Shown in pieces: positions 45,174 through 57,806 of a stretch of 64,000 nucleotides of DNA. The notes beneath the pieces were generated by a model. The model saw only the letters and a list, made by a program, of their open reading frames with translations. It did no database searches and was not told the origin of the DNA. How positions within the stretch are numbered: the stretch's first letter is position 1; each line of letters opens with the position of its first letter. The DNA is from Beta vulgaris subsp. vulgaris (lineage: Eukaryota > Streptophyta > Magnoliopsida > Caryophyllales > Amaranthaceae), in contig NC_079203.1 of assembly GCF_026745355.1 (NCBI RefSeq), positions 44,124,081 through 44,188,080 of the forward strand. The letters run 5' to 3'. The position numbers and the translations under genes are program-made.

Positions 45174-47045
45174 ATGGATAGCGGTGCTACTCATCACATA
45201 ACCAATGATCTCAACACTCTCTCCCTTCATACTCCTTATGATGGTTGTGATGATCTCATTATTGGTGATGGTTCTACACTCCCTATTGCCAACATTGGTT
45301 CTTTCTCTCTCTCTCTTTCTTCTCATTCTTTTAAATTTACTAATGTTCTTCATGTTCCCACTATTTCTCGTAATATCTTGTCCATTTCTCAATTTTGTCA
45401 AGATAACAATGCTTATGTTGAATTCTTACCTTCTTCCTTTTTTGTTAAGGATCTCTCAACTCATCAAATTCTCCTCCAAGGCACCCGTCGAGCAGGAATA
45501 TATGAATGGCATCCACCTCCATCTCTCCATGCCTCAATCTCATCATCACACGCTTGGCATCACCGACTTGGCCATCCCTCCTCTACTATCTTAAAATTGC
45601 TTAGTAGTCAATTTTCATTATCTATTTCATCTCTTACTCATTCCTCATGTAATTCGTGCAATATTAATAAAAGTCATAAACTCCCATTTTCTTGTTCTAC
45701 CCTTACTTCTAATGCCCCTCTAGAACTTATTTTTTCAGATGTATGGACGGCTCCTGTTCTCTCTCATGATCACTACAAGTATTATGTGATTTTTGTCGAC
45801 CATTACACTAAATATATATGGCTCTATCCTCTCAAAAGAAAATCCGACACTGCACCTACCTTCCAACGCTTCCGTGCTCTTGTTGAAATTTTTTTTAACA
45901 AACCCATCATACAACTATACTCAGATAATGGTGGAGAATATCTCAAACTCACTCCTTCTCTACTCAATGATGGCATTTCTCATCTCACTTCTCCTCCCCA
46001 CACTCCTGAACACAATGGTTATGCAGAACGTCGTCACCGTCATATTGTTGATACAGGTCTCACTCTGCTTTCTCATGCCAACCTTCCTCTCCATCTTTGG
46101 CCTCATGCCTTCACCACTGCTACATATCTCATAAACCGACTCCCCACTCCTACTCTCCACAACAAATCACCCTATCAAACTCTCTTTCAAAAAGATCCCA
46201 ACTACACCAAACTTCGAAGTTTTGGTTGTCTCTGCTACCCTTGGCTACGTCCCTATACTACTCACAAAATGGAACCACGCTCTATTCCTTGCATCTTTGT
46301 AGGCTACTCTCCTACACAAAGTGCTTATTATTGTCTTGACCCAAAAACATACAAAACCTACACGTCGCGTCACGTAAAATTTATTGAGACTCAATTCCCT
46401 TTTAACTCCCTCTGCCCCACCTCATCTAATTTACTCTCCATCTCCACTGATGAGTGGTGTACCTTATCACTCCCTATAATATCTCCTAACCCACGTCCTA
46501 CCACACTACCTCACTCATCCTCCCCTTCTACCTCTATTTACTCCACTTCAGTACCTACTGCCACATCTAACACCCATTCCACCCCACCCTCTTCGGCACC
46601 CAGCAGCCCTCCCTCACATCCCACTTCTCCTACCCACATCTCCTCCTCTCCTACCACACTCAACTCTCCTACTACTTCTACTAACCACGCCGACGCTCCG
46701 CGCCCCTCTCCACCTCCTCCCAGCTGCACTATCACCACTCGTCTCACCAACAACATTCGAAAACCTAACCCCAAATATGCCCAAGTTGTTACTCTCTCCA
46801 ACCCCCCTCTCCCACCCACTACGGTTAAACAAGCTTTAAAATACCCCAACTGGCGTGACCCCATGCTAGCCGAATACAATGCTCTCCAACGTAATAATAC
46901 ATGGCAACTAGTTCCCCCTAATCCCTCTTATAATATTATTGGTTGCAAATGGGTTTTCCGTCTCAAATATAACCCAGATGGTACACTCAAACAATACAAA
47001 GCTCGCCTAGTCGCAAAGGGCTTTCACCAAAAGACCCGGCATTGA
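45174..47045 (+). CDS. Copia 2 protease, integrase and start of reverse transcriptase
   Basis: A frame of 623 codons. The protease motif is [10 protein letters not shown] at the very start; the natural frame continues upstream to the stop at 45068. GAG-pre-integrase has [10 protein letters not shown] near residue 130. The integrase D,D-35-E residues lie in [16 protein letters not shown] and [10 protein letters not shown] Ser/Thr/Pro-rich linker (about residues 430-530) follows. RT starts with [15 protein letters not shown] and reaches [13 protein letters not shown] and [12 protein letters not shown]. The frame is then lost through a 1-nt gain in an A run near 47030. Confidence 0.9.
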   Translation: MDSGATHHITNDLNTLSLHTPYDGCDDLIIGDGSTLPIANIGSFSLSLSSHSFKFTNVLHVPTISRNILSISQFCQDNNAYVEFLPSSFFVKDLSTHQILLQGTRRAGIYEWHPPPSLHASISSSHAWHHRLGHPSSTILKLLSSQFSLSISSLTHSSCNSCNINKSHKLPFSCSTLTSNAPLELIFSDVWTAPVLSHDHYKYYVIFVDHYTKYIWLYPLKRKSDTAPTFQRFRALVEIFFNKPIIQLYSDNGGEYLKLTPSLLNDGISHLTSPPHTPEHNGYAERRHRHIVDTGLTLLSHANLPLHLWPHAFTTATYLINRLPTPTLHNKSPYQTLFQKDPNYTKLRSFGCLCYPWLRPYTTHKMEPRSIPCIFVGYSPTQSAYYCLDPKTYKTYTSRHVKFIETQFPFNSLCPTSSNLLSISTDEWCTLSLPIISPNPRPTTLPHSSSPSTSIYSTSVPTATSNTHSTPPSSAPSSPPSHPTSPTHISSSPTTLNSPTTSTNHADAPRPSPPPPSCTITTRLTNNIRKPNPKYAQVVTLSNPPLPPTTVKQALKYPNWRDPMLAEYNALQRNNTWQLVPPNPSYNIIGCKWVFRLKYNPDGTLKQYKARLVAKGFHQKTRH

Positions 47046-48366
47046 CTACTCTGAAACTTTTAGCCCGGTAATTCGCCCCACCACAGTCCGTCTTATCCTA
47101 TCCCTTGCCGTTAGTCACGGTTGGTCTATTCGCCAACTTGACATTAACAATGCCTTCCTACAAGGCACCCTTGCCGACACCGTTTTCATGGCCCAACCTC
47201 CTGGTTATATTGATGCTCAACACCCTAATCATGTATGCAAGCTCACCAAAGCCATCTATGGCCTTAAACAAGCACCTAGAGCTTGGTACATTGAGCTTAA
47301 AAATTTCCTCATATCCTATGGTTTTAGCAACTCCATCTCTGACCCCTCCCTTTTTATATATCGTCATGGCTCTCATCTCTTCTATCTTCTAGTCTACGTG
47401 GACGATATTATCATCACTGGCCCATCTCCTAACTATCTTACTACATTCATCACCACCCTTGCTACTCGTTTCTCTCTCAAAGACCTTGGCCCTCTCTCCT
47501 ATTTTCTTGGAGTAGAAGTCCTTCCTAACGCTCATGGCCTATTCCTAAACCAAACAAAATACATCTCCGACCTTCTGACTAAATATCACATGGATGATAG
47601 TAAACCCGTTTCTACACCTATGGCTACTCATCCACCTCTTCTTCACTCCCATGGCACTCCAATTACCAACCATACCGACTATCGTGCTATAGTTGAGAGT
47701 CTCCAGTATCTTTCCTTGACTCGTCCCGACGTAGCATTTGCGGTCAACAAATTAGCTCAATACATGCAAAAACCAACTAATATTCATTGGCTCGCTCTTA
47801 AGCGTCTTCTACGCTATTTGCGAGGTACAGGTATACAACTTCATAACCACTCTCCTATGCACCTTCACACCTTTACGGATGTCGATTGGGCTGGTGACAA
47901 AGATGACTATGTATCCACCACCGGTTATGTAGTTTATCTAGGTCGAAATCCTATCTCATGGAGCTCCAAAAAGCAACGAGCCTTGGCACGCTCCTCCACT
48001 GAAGCAGAATTTCGCGCCTTTGCGGACACCACCGCAGAAGTTCTGTCCTTACTTTCTCTCCTTAGTGAACTTGGGTATACTCTCTCTCACACACCTGCTA
48101 TCTACTGTGATAATCTAGGTGCCACGCATTATTCAGCTCGTCCTATTTTTCATTCGCGCATGAAGCATCTTGCCCTTGCCTTCTACTTTGTACGAGAACA
48201 AGTTCAACTTGGCACAATTCATGTTCAACATATTTCAGGTGATGATCAGCTCGCCGATGCTCTTACTAAGGCCTTACCAGAGGCACGGTTCTATGTCCTG
48301 CTTTCCAAGATTGGTCTCGCTCAACGGTCGTCCATCTTGCGGGGGCGTATAGAAGATCATGATTGA
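47046..48366 (+). pseudogene. Copia 2 reverse transcriptase and RNase H, shifted frame
   Basis: The continuation of pol after the frameshift. RT motifs are [11 protein letters not shown] (about 47135-47165), [11 protein letters not shown] and the catalytic YVDD at 47395-47406. RNase H starts with [19 protein letters not shown] and includes [12 protein letters not shown] and CDNLGATH. It closes with [13 protein letters not shown]. The Asp in [12 protein letters not shown] is kept. The stop lies at 48364-48366, inside the 3' LTR. Most of the frame (47188-48366) is open, so the domain itself looks little damaged. Confidence 0.88.
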
Positions 48367-48565
48367 TTCACTATATCTCTCATTATCTTTGTATAATAGT
48401 CAACTTATCCTTGTAATCTTCTTCTGTAATATTCTCTCTTAATTCTCTCCTATTACTTAGAATACTTTAATTGTATACTCTTCTTAGTTGGCACTACTAT
48501 CTTGTAAAGGCTATATATAGCCATGCTTACGTAAATAATATTTATCAAAACCTTAAACATTTACA
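48348..48565 (+). repeat. Copia 2 3' LTR
   Basis: A 218-bp intact LTR. It is preceded by the short purine tract GCGGGGGCG, which sits in the polypurine position. TATATATAG near 48510-48520 may be part of the promoter. Confidence 0.9.
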
Positions 48566-49022
48566 CTTACAATGTCTACCTGAATAATAGTCATAATGCA
48601 GATTATAATTTTTGAATACATTTTGTTAATTTTATTTTAGCCCCCAAAAGAATCCACCAGAATGATGATGTAGCGAAGGAAAACGTAAATTAGTGTCGTA
48701 GTGAACATGTAGTAATTGACAAATCTTTCCTAGTCGTCAATATTAACTATTGGTATGGGACGCAGATTAGACATTAGTCCTTTATAAGTCACAGGATTAC
48801 ACGATTTCACCAAACTTTTAGTTTTAGACCGTGTATTATCAATGACAAATACATTTAGAATTAAGCTCATAGATCACATAGATGCATGACAGCATGAGTC
48901 GCCTTCTTTGATCAAGTATATATTACCATCCGTTGAAAAGAAAGATGACATATATTATGTATTTTTGTTAATCTTACTTTTTTTGTTTAACTAGTATCTA
49001 CTATGCCCAATCCTTATGGTCA

Positions 49023-49247
49023 AAATCAAGTTAAGCTTGGTTTATTGGTAAGAAAAGAACCTTCCAACTTTAAAGTTGGGTTCGATCCCTATTAGGGGCA
49101 CTTTGAGAGAAGGTTTTCGCTTACCATTTCCGCACTCTCAGTGTCTGTCTGCAAACCTAAGCCGGGTTAACTTGTGAGAGGTTTTGATCTGGCAAAATCA
49201 ATCTTACCATGGGTTTTCTAGTAGAGGCCCCAAAAAAATATTTTTGG
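49023..49247 (+). mobile_element. tRNA-derived SINE 1
   Basis: A box A-like AGCTTGGTTTATTGG (49034-49048) and a box B GGGTTCGATCCCT (49078-49090) form a pol III promoter. The 3' end has AAAAAAATATTTTTGG. A 9-bp duplication TTATGGTCA flanks it (49014-49022 and 49248-49256). Non-coding and dependent on LINE enzymes. Confidence 0.8.
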
Positions 49248-49256
49248 TTATGGTCA

Positions 49257-50689
49257 GACCATTTGAACCAAAACATATTGTTGATTATTCTTCTTTTATA
49301 TAAATTTGATAAGGTGAAAAATCCGGTAGCAAGCTTGACCTATAACAGCTCAATCATAAGGTAGAAATCATATTATCGATCACTAGAGACTGAACAATCT
49401 TTATTGATCACATCATTAAGAGAATTAACAATATAGTACATAATTGTCGGAGACTAGATTGTGAGGAACACTTTAAAGTTGATAGAAGAGTCTCAAATAT
49501 TAGTAAACCAATATTGTGGCATTATTCAATTGGAACACTAGATAAGATCTCTTCAACTAGGTCTACGGTAGAAATTTTGTCTTGCTACTACAACATCGTT
49601 ATTATGATATTACCTAAGAAAGATTCAATCCATATTGTCTTGCTACAACAACATCGTTATTATGATATTACAGTAAGATTCAATCCATAGAATATAATTA
49701 TGGTTTTCCATTTCTAGATCTTCTTTGAACGTGTTTTTCAAACGAAAAATTGATCGAAGTTTGTGCTTTAATTTCCATATTATCGTATAAAAAGAGTGTA
49801 AATGATGTAGATATGACATATGCTTATTATGTAGGTGTGATGCATCAACATGCATGCATCGAACATGCATGAATATTGAATAGATATGAATTTCTTGTAA
49901 TCATATTTATTTGGACAAACTAGTTACTTATGTCTTTTCTCCTTTGTTAGCTTATTTATTCCTAGAACCGCCAAAAAATTGCCTTAGAGGGGACCAAATA
50001 CTAGAAATAGCTTTTCTTCCTGTCTTTTTGTTTGGTCGTAAATAGTTTTATCAAAACTTTTGGCCAAAATAGCAAAATAACACCATCACAAAGTCAAGAT
50101 GCTGTGAGAAGGCACTTCCATTGCTGGAGTTGAGTAGAAAAGTGGCTTCAGATTATTGAATGCATTTCTTGCTTTTCCCTTTACCTTAGTTATAGTTATT
50201 GTCATCATCTAGTTCAAGAAACGGTACGGTATACAAATTAATCATCATATATACATATGCTATGCTAAGGAGTATATATCATCAATATTGGAGTGAGTGC
50301 AGTAATCAAGTATATGCATATTGAAGCCAATTAAGTTTATGACTTGTGACTTGTGACTTGTGAGTATTGAAATTTTATATCACATCTATCGCACCATTTT
50401 TATTTATACATAACTATTATAGATTAAGGATTCTAGTACCCATTATTGCTGCTTATTTGCTTACCACTAGGGACATAGGAAGTTGTACTTTTTTCTAATT
50501 TACAACCTATCTTACATGAAATAAGTGACAATCAATTAACTTCTATATTCTTTATATGATCTTGAGGATAGGATAGCGGCAACGTGAGACATGGCCAAAT
50601 TTTCACAGAACAATTCATAGGTAAAAGTGAGAAACGTCATGTGATCACAAAAGAGACTCCAATTATTGAAGCGCATAAATACGTATATG
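49257..50689. other. intergenic, nothing recognised
   Basis: No family-like frame. A segment containing TTGCTACTACAACATCG and TATTATGATATTAC is tandemly repeated at about 49582-49612 and 49638-49672. A (GACTTGT) triplet repeat lies near 50340-50365. Confidence 0.45.
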
Positions 50690-51545
50690 TTTTAAAATTA
50701 CAGTTTTTTCACCAAATACCACATAATTTTTTTTGTAAACCATATATCCCTTACATCCTAAAAAATACATCCAAATGCCCTTACTGACTAACGGCGGCTA
50801 ACTCCGTAGTCATTAGTGTTAATTAACCTAAAAACCCTAATTAACCTTAATTAAACCTAAAAATCTAAGTAACCCTGACTCTCTCTCTCCCCCTAACCCC
50901 CTAACCCAACCCCCCCCCCCCAAAACCCTAGCCCCACCACCCCCATCCCCAACCTGCCACACCTCCCCCTCCTCATCATCCCCAGCCCACATCCCCCCCA
51001 CCCCCTTTCCCTTCGAAACAATACAGAGGTGCCGGCGAAAAACTCGTTCGAAAAACACAAAAGTCCTTCGCTTACAATACAGAGTTACCGGCGAAAAACT
51101 CGACCTCTACCTCTCAAAACCTCCCGATAAGAGAGTTTGTGGGGGGGGGATTGAGGGGGGCGCTGTGTGGGGTGTGGATGCACGCTCGACCTCGACCTTT
51201 CAAAACCTTCCGTTAGCTTTGTATAGTTTCGGAGGGGAGGGGGGATGCAGGCTGGTGGAGGGGGGCTGGTGAGGCTGGGGTTGGGGATGGGTGGGGGGGG
51301 CTGCTGCGCTGGGGATGGGTTTAGGGTTAGTTAGGGTTTTTAACGTTAATTAGGGTTTACTTAGGTTTTTTAGGATTTAACACTAATGACTAACGAAGTC
51401 AACCACAATTAGTTATTAAGGACATTTGGATGTATTTTTTTAGAAAGTCAGGGGTATATGGTGAATTCGGAAAAAAGTTGAGGTGTTTGGTGGATGAAAA
51501 AGTTTGTCAGGGGTAATTGGTGAAATAACCGTTAAAATTATATAT
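50690..51545. mobile_element. foldback element 1, C-rich/G-rich arms
   Basis: The outer ends are inverted: TTTTTTCACCAAATACC (50704-50720) and, reversed, GGTTATTTCACCAATTACCC (51512-51531). Further in, both arms have ACATCCAAATG.CCTTA, AGTCATTAGTGTTAA and telomere-like CCTAATTAA/CCCTAA words. The centre switches from C-rich (50880-51010) to G-rich (51130-51310) on the plus strand. The family is uncertain. It shares ends with 61160-62255. Confidence 0.7.
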
Positions 51546-51616
51546 TTTGAAGCCCGCGATTGAGAGACAATTGGTTCTTTCTTAGTCTTTTAGGGCACTG
51601 ATGATGAGCCAATTAA

Positions 51617-52143
51617 TCTCTATTATATAAGCCAAGGGAAGAGGTGTGGTGTCCACATTTGAAATGACTATAATACTCTCTAATAAATTAAAACAATGTT
51701 TTTCTTATAACAAATTTAAAAATGAGAATCAATGCAACTTGCCATATGGAATAAGTCAAAAATGGAATGCAATCACCATTAATAACTTGACTTGATTGAC
51801 ATAATCAATTCACGAAATTATTTAGAATCTTCAATTAAAAAAAAGTTAGTGATATATTTTGACAACATAATATTTCGTATTTACAAAGTTCAAACAATAT
51901 GGTTTATTAACGTTTACAATCGTTAAGAAAACTATATTAAAGCAAACTTACAAAGAATTATTAAATCTCGAGCAAAATTTTCTAACAGTTAAAAATCAGT
52001 CACCTTTAGTTCAAAAAGATAATAACATCTACAAAAAAACCTCATTAATTTAAATCACTACCAAATTAATTTTGGATAAAAAAAATATATGCCTATTCGT
52101 AGATAAGATTGTTTACGCACGCATCGCGTGCATATACGGCTAG
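51617..52143 (+). mobile_element. non-autonomous Helitron, canonical ends
   Basis: A 527-bp element. It starts TCTCTATTATATAAGCC after an A and ends with the hairpin GCACGCATCGCGTGC, 8 bp, then CTAG before a T. All Helitron hallmarks are present: TC start, 3' hairpin, CTRR end, A|T target, no duplication. Same family as 43021-44108. Non-coding. Confidence 0.85.
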
Positions 52144-53283
52144 TACTAAATATACCGACACACAACAACAAATCGATGGACAAGCGGCTAAATAACTATC
52201 ACAAAAAGCGTAGATGAGTAATATTTGTAGAATATAATATCTATTTTGTCAAATAGACATAAAGTAAAATGAGTACTAATTCGTAGAATGGACAAAAATG
52301 GAAAGTATTTTAAAGGAAAGGGAAGAGTCTTCTAGAGCCGAAACTCAACGTTGGCAACTGAACACGAGGGTCATAAGCAAGCCATAAGTTGACTAAGCCA
52401 ATGATGCTTAGTCTTATCGAATAATCAACAACACTAGGAGTCTAGGAAACTTCCCTCTTTTGGCATAAGCAAGCCGTTCGTACAAAAGCAATATATAGAG
52501 ATAAAAAACTACATTCTTGAAAGATAATAACGGAATTATGTGTGCTTAACCACTAGGTGTATAATAAAATTTGTAACATACATGATATCCCAAATTCCCA
52601 ATAGTAAGAAGTCATGCAAGTTTGACATGCCTCATGAGGTTGAGGTGGTGAAGTAGTGGCATCGCTCCCCACCTCATATTCACGAGGTCTAGATATCAAA
52701 CCTCATGAAACTCATTTGAACATTCCTCTTATCCTTCTCAAGTGATTCCCCTTCATCTTACCTTTAAAAAAAAATCGACATGCCGCATCCCTATATAGCC
52801 GTATAGGAGAATGGAGATCTAATCCTAAACATTCCGCTCGAGGCTTCCTTTTGCGCACAAAACCAATTAAATTTTAATCTAAGATCCCGATAAAGGCTCA
52901 CCTTAGCTTAAAATATAGATATGTTTTTCCTTCTAAAATTGAGTTTGTGTTAAAGGAATGGACCTTTCGTCTTAATGTAAATTGGGCCGATACACCCAGT
53001 CTAGTGACTGACTAAAGAAAAAGCTAAAGAAACCTATCAAGAAACTGTGCTGATCCACTTAAGCCCTATATTGGGCTCGAAGAGGTTAGACAATAAAAGC
53101 TCCAAAATACACGGCCCAATAGATTGTCACCTTCTCTTATTGGAGTACTAATCACGGTGGCGACTAGTGAGTGGGCTTGATCAGATCTGGATAGCCACGT
53201 TTTTTGGATCTTGCTCTTCTTTTTCCTCCTTTTGTTGTATTTTTATCCTATGTATTAGTGTACCTGAGCCTCAAAGCCTAATA
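52144..53283. other. intergenic, nothing recognised
   Basis: No family-like frame and no clear element borders. Confidence 0.45.
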
Positions 53284-53646
53284 CTCCCTTCATGGTATAA
53301 TATAAGTCCCCTTTATTTTTTAAATATCCTAAAATATAAGTACTGTGTCTATTTTTAATTAATAATTATGTCCAAAATATTCTCATTAAAATATTTTAAC
53401 TCCCAAAAGATCATCATAATTTCAGCTTCCAATGCACTATTAATGATAAAATGAAATCTTTTACCCTATTGAACTACTCTACATATTAAACCATGCAACA
53501 TTATCATTCAGTTTTAATTTTTAATTAAAAAAAATGTAAATTTTTTCCAATAAATTGAATCTTTTTGTTTAAATTAAATAAGATTTCACTTACCTTAATT
53601 CTCGTGTAAAAACAGGATTAGAATTTATATTATGAGATGAAGAGAG
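53284..53646. mobile_element. Stowaway MITE, family A copy 2
   Basis: A 363-bp element with ends CTCCCTTCATGGTATAATAT and, reversed, CTCTCTTCATCTCATAATAT, flanked by TA. Its interior matches 39482-39852 in the same orientation. Confidence 0.8.
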
Positions 53647-54602
53647 TATTAGAAAGTCAGAATTATAGTTTATTAAGATTTTGTTTGGTTGGACAAAATA
53701 TATTTTAACATTTTCCTAGAGAAACCACCATTGTAGATTTATAGTCTTTTGTTTGATGGAAGAAGGAAAATGTTTTTCCACGCTTGGAAGAGCTCTTTTT
53801 AACAATATAGATTAAACTAGTCAGTAGATGGATTATATTAAACTAATCGGTAGATAGATTAAACTAGTCAATGATGGTCCTTTCTTTTTTCCTTCCTTTG
53901 TTTCCCTTCGAATCTCGAACTACACGACGCAATTTTGAAAAATATCCCAGCAGTCTTACTTAATAGATTAAACTAGTCGGTAGATGGATTATATTAAAAG
54001 ATATGAGAGCTTAATGGATTAAATTGGTCATTAAAAATATATTAAGTTGGTGACTAGATAGATTAAACTAGTCAATGGTGGTCCGTTCTCTTTCATATTG
54101 CAAAACTGATTTAGAAAGTAGTCAAATTATTAGAAAACTAATTTAGCCAAAAGCATTCCGTTCTAATTTAATTATACAAATAAAATGCCAACTAAATACG
54201 AGTAAAAGGCACACCAATAACTCTTTCATCTAATTACATAACGAACTAAAAATCCATTTTTTTTTTATTGAATTCAGTAAATCCTTGAAGTCTTTCATTG
54301 AGGCCATGGAGCATAATTCAGCAGGAAATCAATTCCTATCTGGTGCAATGGAATTTTTTTTTTTTTTTTGGTACATATTGAAAGTTAGGACACCCTTCTC
54401 TCAAGAGAGACTCCTAATGAATCCAGAATAACTAATTTATTTAACAAAGGTTTTGTAGAAGCATCCACTGGAATGCAAAAAGGAAAAAGTATGAAACTTT
54501 GAACCAAAAAATTATCGAATATTATAGAAATGGAGGAAAGATGTAACATGTGAATTGAAGATTATTTGTCTAGTAAATTAGGGAGGTTGAATAACTTCCT
54601 GG
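53647..54602. other. intergenic with a dispersed short motif
   Basis: No gene. The motif AGATTAAACTAGTC.GTAGAT recurs about five times between 53810 and 54080, in direct orientation. Confidence 0.5.
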
Positions 54603-55244
54603 TAGAGATGGCCAACAGTGCGGCCAATCCAGCCCAGCCCACCTCATCGATCGTGTGGGTTGGGCCGCAAAAAGTTCGATCCAACCTAGCTCGAACTGTG
54701 AAATTGGTGGGTAGGTCGTGGGCCAGAATTCTTGAGCTCAACCCACTATCGCCCGCTACTAAAACCGCCCAATCTGGACCATAAAATCGGTTCAGCACAG
54801 CCCATGAACCGAACTAGCCTAATCCAAGTAAATATTGAACCAAATTGTGTATATATTAATCAAATTGTATATATTTCATCAAATTGCATATATTATAGTT
54901 CAATCAAATTTAAAAATAAAGAAATTATTCATTAATATTAATAATTTTATATATTTTCATTCATTCTAAAGATTTTATGTAACAAAAATGAATTAATAAT
55001 TTCAATGATTAAATAATTTTGAAAAAACAAATTCTCATGCTGGCCCGCCAGCCCAGTCCACCTCTAGACCCACGAACCGCTTCCCGAACCGTGAAAATCA
55101 GTAACAGACCGGTGTGGGCCAAGATTTTTCATCCTGCACACCAGTCCGTCCAACCCATGATGAATTTTATGATCCGATCCTGGGTCATACATGAAATTTC
55201 AGTCCAGTTCGCTACGGCCCAGCCAGCACCAGTGACCATCACTA
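54603..55244. mobile_element. non-autonomous hAT element, copy 2 (inverted)
   Basis: A 642-bp reverse-orientation relative of 4584-5234. The ends are TAGAGATGGCCAACAGTGCG and, reversed, TAGTGATGGTCAC. The 8-bp flanks CTTCCTGG (54595-54602) and CTCCATGG (55245-55252) match at 6 of 8 positions, a decayed target duplication. The inner AT-rich block with CAAATTGTGTATATATTAAT is conserved. Confidence 0.8.
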
Positions 55245-56316
55245 CTCCATGGATGAAAGAGATAGAAGTAGTTGGCATCATGCAGAGGAGAAAAGGAAGG
55301 CAAGACGGCAAGAATGTGGGAGAGAAGTCAGAGAATAGTGACTCAAAGAAGCTAAGATTTTCAACTTATATATTATATAAGGTATGGGCTTGGCCCAAAA
55401 TTTTAATTTGAAAAAAAGGGTATTTTCAAGTGTAATTATTTCCTCATGGTCCAAATTATTTTGTGAGTCATTTAGTTAAACAAGCTAGGTTGGGTATTTT
55501 CAGGTTGAAAGTTTCAACCTTAACATAACTCGTTTAATTTCAAGTCGAGTTCATGTTGACCCATTTAGATAAACAAGTAGAAAATCTTGACTGAAACCGG
55601 CCTATTTCGGGATCGGATATTTGATCGACTTTTGTCGTAGGGTCCAGTTGTACTGACTATAATAGGTTAAGAAGATTGAAAAAGTAATAATAAAATTTTT
55701 TGTATTGATAAACAATCATCCCTCCACAACCATATTTAAAATTCTTTGTTAAGCTGACCTCCCTCCTTTGCCCCTATATTCTAGTGCCTAAATACAAACA
55801 CCTGAGTATTCCGGTTAATTCCTAGCTACCCTTCTTTATCAGGTTTTTCATTTTTGGTTCCTAAGTACAACACCCGTAACTCCGTGAGTATTATAACCAT
55901 AGATACTCATGGGAGTCATGGCCATATACAACGAGATTGTTGATACGCCATATGCTCATAATGCATTTGGCTAACACTAAGAATAAAACTTAGGACCAAA
56001 AGGTAAGTGCTAGTCGACATAATGTAGTAATGTACCTTATCTTGTCATAAATTTTGTAAGTGAGCCACGCCAGGTATTGAGGTATATATGTGTAACAAAT
56101 GTCCCAATTCCATGCATGTATGCATAGAAATTCACAAGATCACACCCCAACTAATGAGTAAAGTTGGTTTATTAGGTACTAGTGGCCTAGTGGCTTGTTG
56201 TGGGGGTTGGGGAGGTTCATGTACTCATCAAAACCTTTTTTTTTCCAGAACCCAGAAATTAATAATACTAATTGTTACAAAGAGAAATCATATTGTATTG
56301 TGCTTCTTCATATATA
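55245..56316. other. intergenic, nothing recognised
   Basis: No family-like frame and no paired element ends. Confidence 0.45.
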
Positions 56317-56634
56317 CTCCCTCCGTTTCCTAAAGATCTTCCCACTTACTGTTCCTACAGATACCAAGGAAAATCAAGTTGTGCGGGGCATGGTGTGAGT
56401 AAAGTAGGAGAGAGAAAGGGGTTAACATAAATAAACAAATAAAAAGGGGTTAAAGTAGGAGAGATAAAGGGAGTAAAATTGAATTAATAATGTAATAGTG
56501 GACCTTATGATAGTGACATGAGAGGGTAAATAGGGAAATTTGTTTTGCCAAATAAGGAATAAAGCAAAAGTGGGAAGATCTTTTGGAAACACCCTTAAAC
56601 GGAAAGTGGGAAGATCTTTAGGAAACGGATGGAG
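56317..56634. mobile_element. Stowaway MITE, family C
   Basis: A 318-bp element with ends CTCCCTCCGTTTCCTAAAGA and, reversed, CTCCATCCGTTTCCTAAAGA, each followed by TCTTCCCACTT and flanked by TA. The right subterminal segment is duplicated (GTGGGAAGATCTTT twice at 56570-56620). Confidence 0.88.
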
Positions 56635-57444
56635 TATATATCAACGTTTAAAATATAATTTTGAGTTGTGTTTATTCTTTATACTCGAAAGAATTTTACA
56701 TTAACATTCCATATGAAACTCTGAGTTTATTTCTTAATTATATGATGAATGTTTAGAATCATATTTGTAGTTTGTATATCAACATTGTGTTGACCAAGGT
56801 TTCTTCTATATTTAATGGATACTGAATTTGCACTCTCTTTTGATGGTGCATAAAATTGTCAAATCTCTACTCATACTCCAATAATAGTTAGGAAAAATTA
56901 AACAAGAACTACATACTCTCATAAATACGTATCAAAACTTATTGTTTTGCAAATACTTCCTCCATTATTTTTATCGTGGTCACAACATTTTATAAGAAAT
57001 TTTCACGCTAAAGCGGTCTATAATGCACAACTTTAAATATTACTACTTATCACTCAAATTAAAAAAAATCATGTATATTTTGAAAATAAAAGTTCAACAA
57101 AATCCTACAAATCTCACACCAGTATAGTATAGTCAAAACTTGTAAATTAGAACCACCTATGTTACATACCCCATTACACCCACAAAACTGAACCAAATAT
57201 AATTATCATTTCCATTAATCTGTTTCATGCAGAAAACCTCATATTTTTATCACCCATGTTCTGACTTCACTCCTGAATATTCCCCATGTCCAGTCAATAA
57301 TTCAATATATATACTAGCTTTGTCCAACTTGCATGTGCAAGTTGCAATGTGTTCAGCAGCCTTCATTTTTTGGGGTTTCGATCATGAATCATAAAACTAC
57401 GTGCTAGTTATACATATGGAGAGAAAGAGACAAGTCATCGATCA
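56635..57444. other. intergenic with a one-sided MITE end
   Basis: No gene. Near 56958 CTTCCTCCATTATTTTTATC resembles a Stowaway end without a partner. Confidence 0.45.
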
Positions 57445-57806
57445 TTTGCTAAATCACGCCCTAAAATTTCCTGGTATCGCCCTGTATTTGTATAAAATAC
57501 TGTATTTTTGTATATTTTTTTTTCATTTTCTCCTCTTTCCTCACTTCCCCCTTCTTCTTCCATACCATCACCTTCATGCCCCTCCACCACCACCAACACT
57601 ACTACCTCTCATAATTTATTTTTTTTTTTTTAAAAAAAAAAAACCAAACAAGTTGACAAAGCTCACCACCGCTGCCGCACCACCAGCGCCGCACCACCAC
57701 CGCCGTACCTCTGCCGCCACACCACTGCACCACCACCGACACAACACACACCATCTTCTCCTCTTTTATTCCTTTTCTGATTTTTTTTTTTTTAAAAAAA
57801 ATAGGT

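Larger units (their letters stand above)
42828..48565 (+). mobile_element. Copia LTR retrotransposon 2, with Helitron in its 5' LTR
   Basis: A plus-strand Ty1/copia element flanked by the 5-bp duplication CTTAC (42823-42827 and 48566-48570). Excluding the Helitron it is about 4.65 kb with 218-bp LTRs. The primer-binding site TGGTATCAAAGCC immediately follows the 5' LTR. Order: gag, protease, integrase, RT, RNase H. By eye the LTRs differ at 5 of 218 positions, so insertion is recent. Lesions: a frameshift in gag near 44790, a stop at 45066-45068 and a frameshift near 47030. Short LTRs and compact size suggest the Ale/Retrofit group (inference). Confidence 0.93.

Noticed and set aside
46538..46879. 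Minus-strand frame opposite the Copia 2 linker
   Set aside because: A shadow of the Ser/Thr/Pro-rich pol linker on the plus strand.
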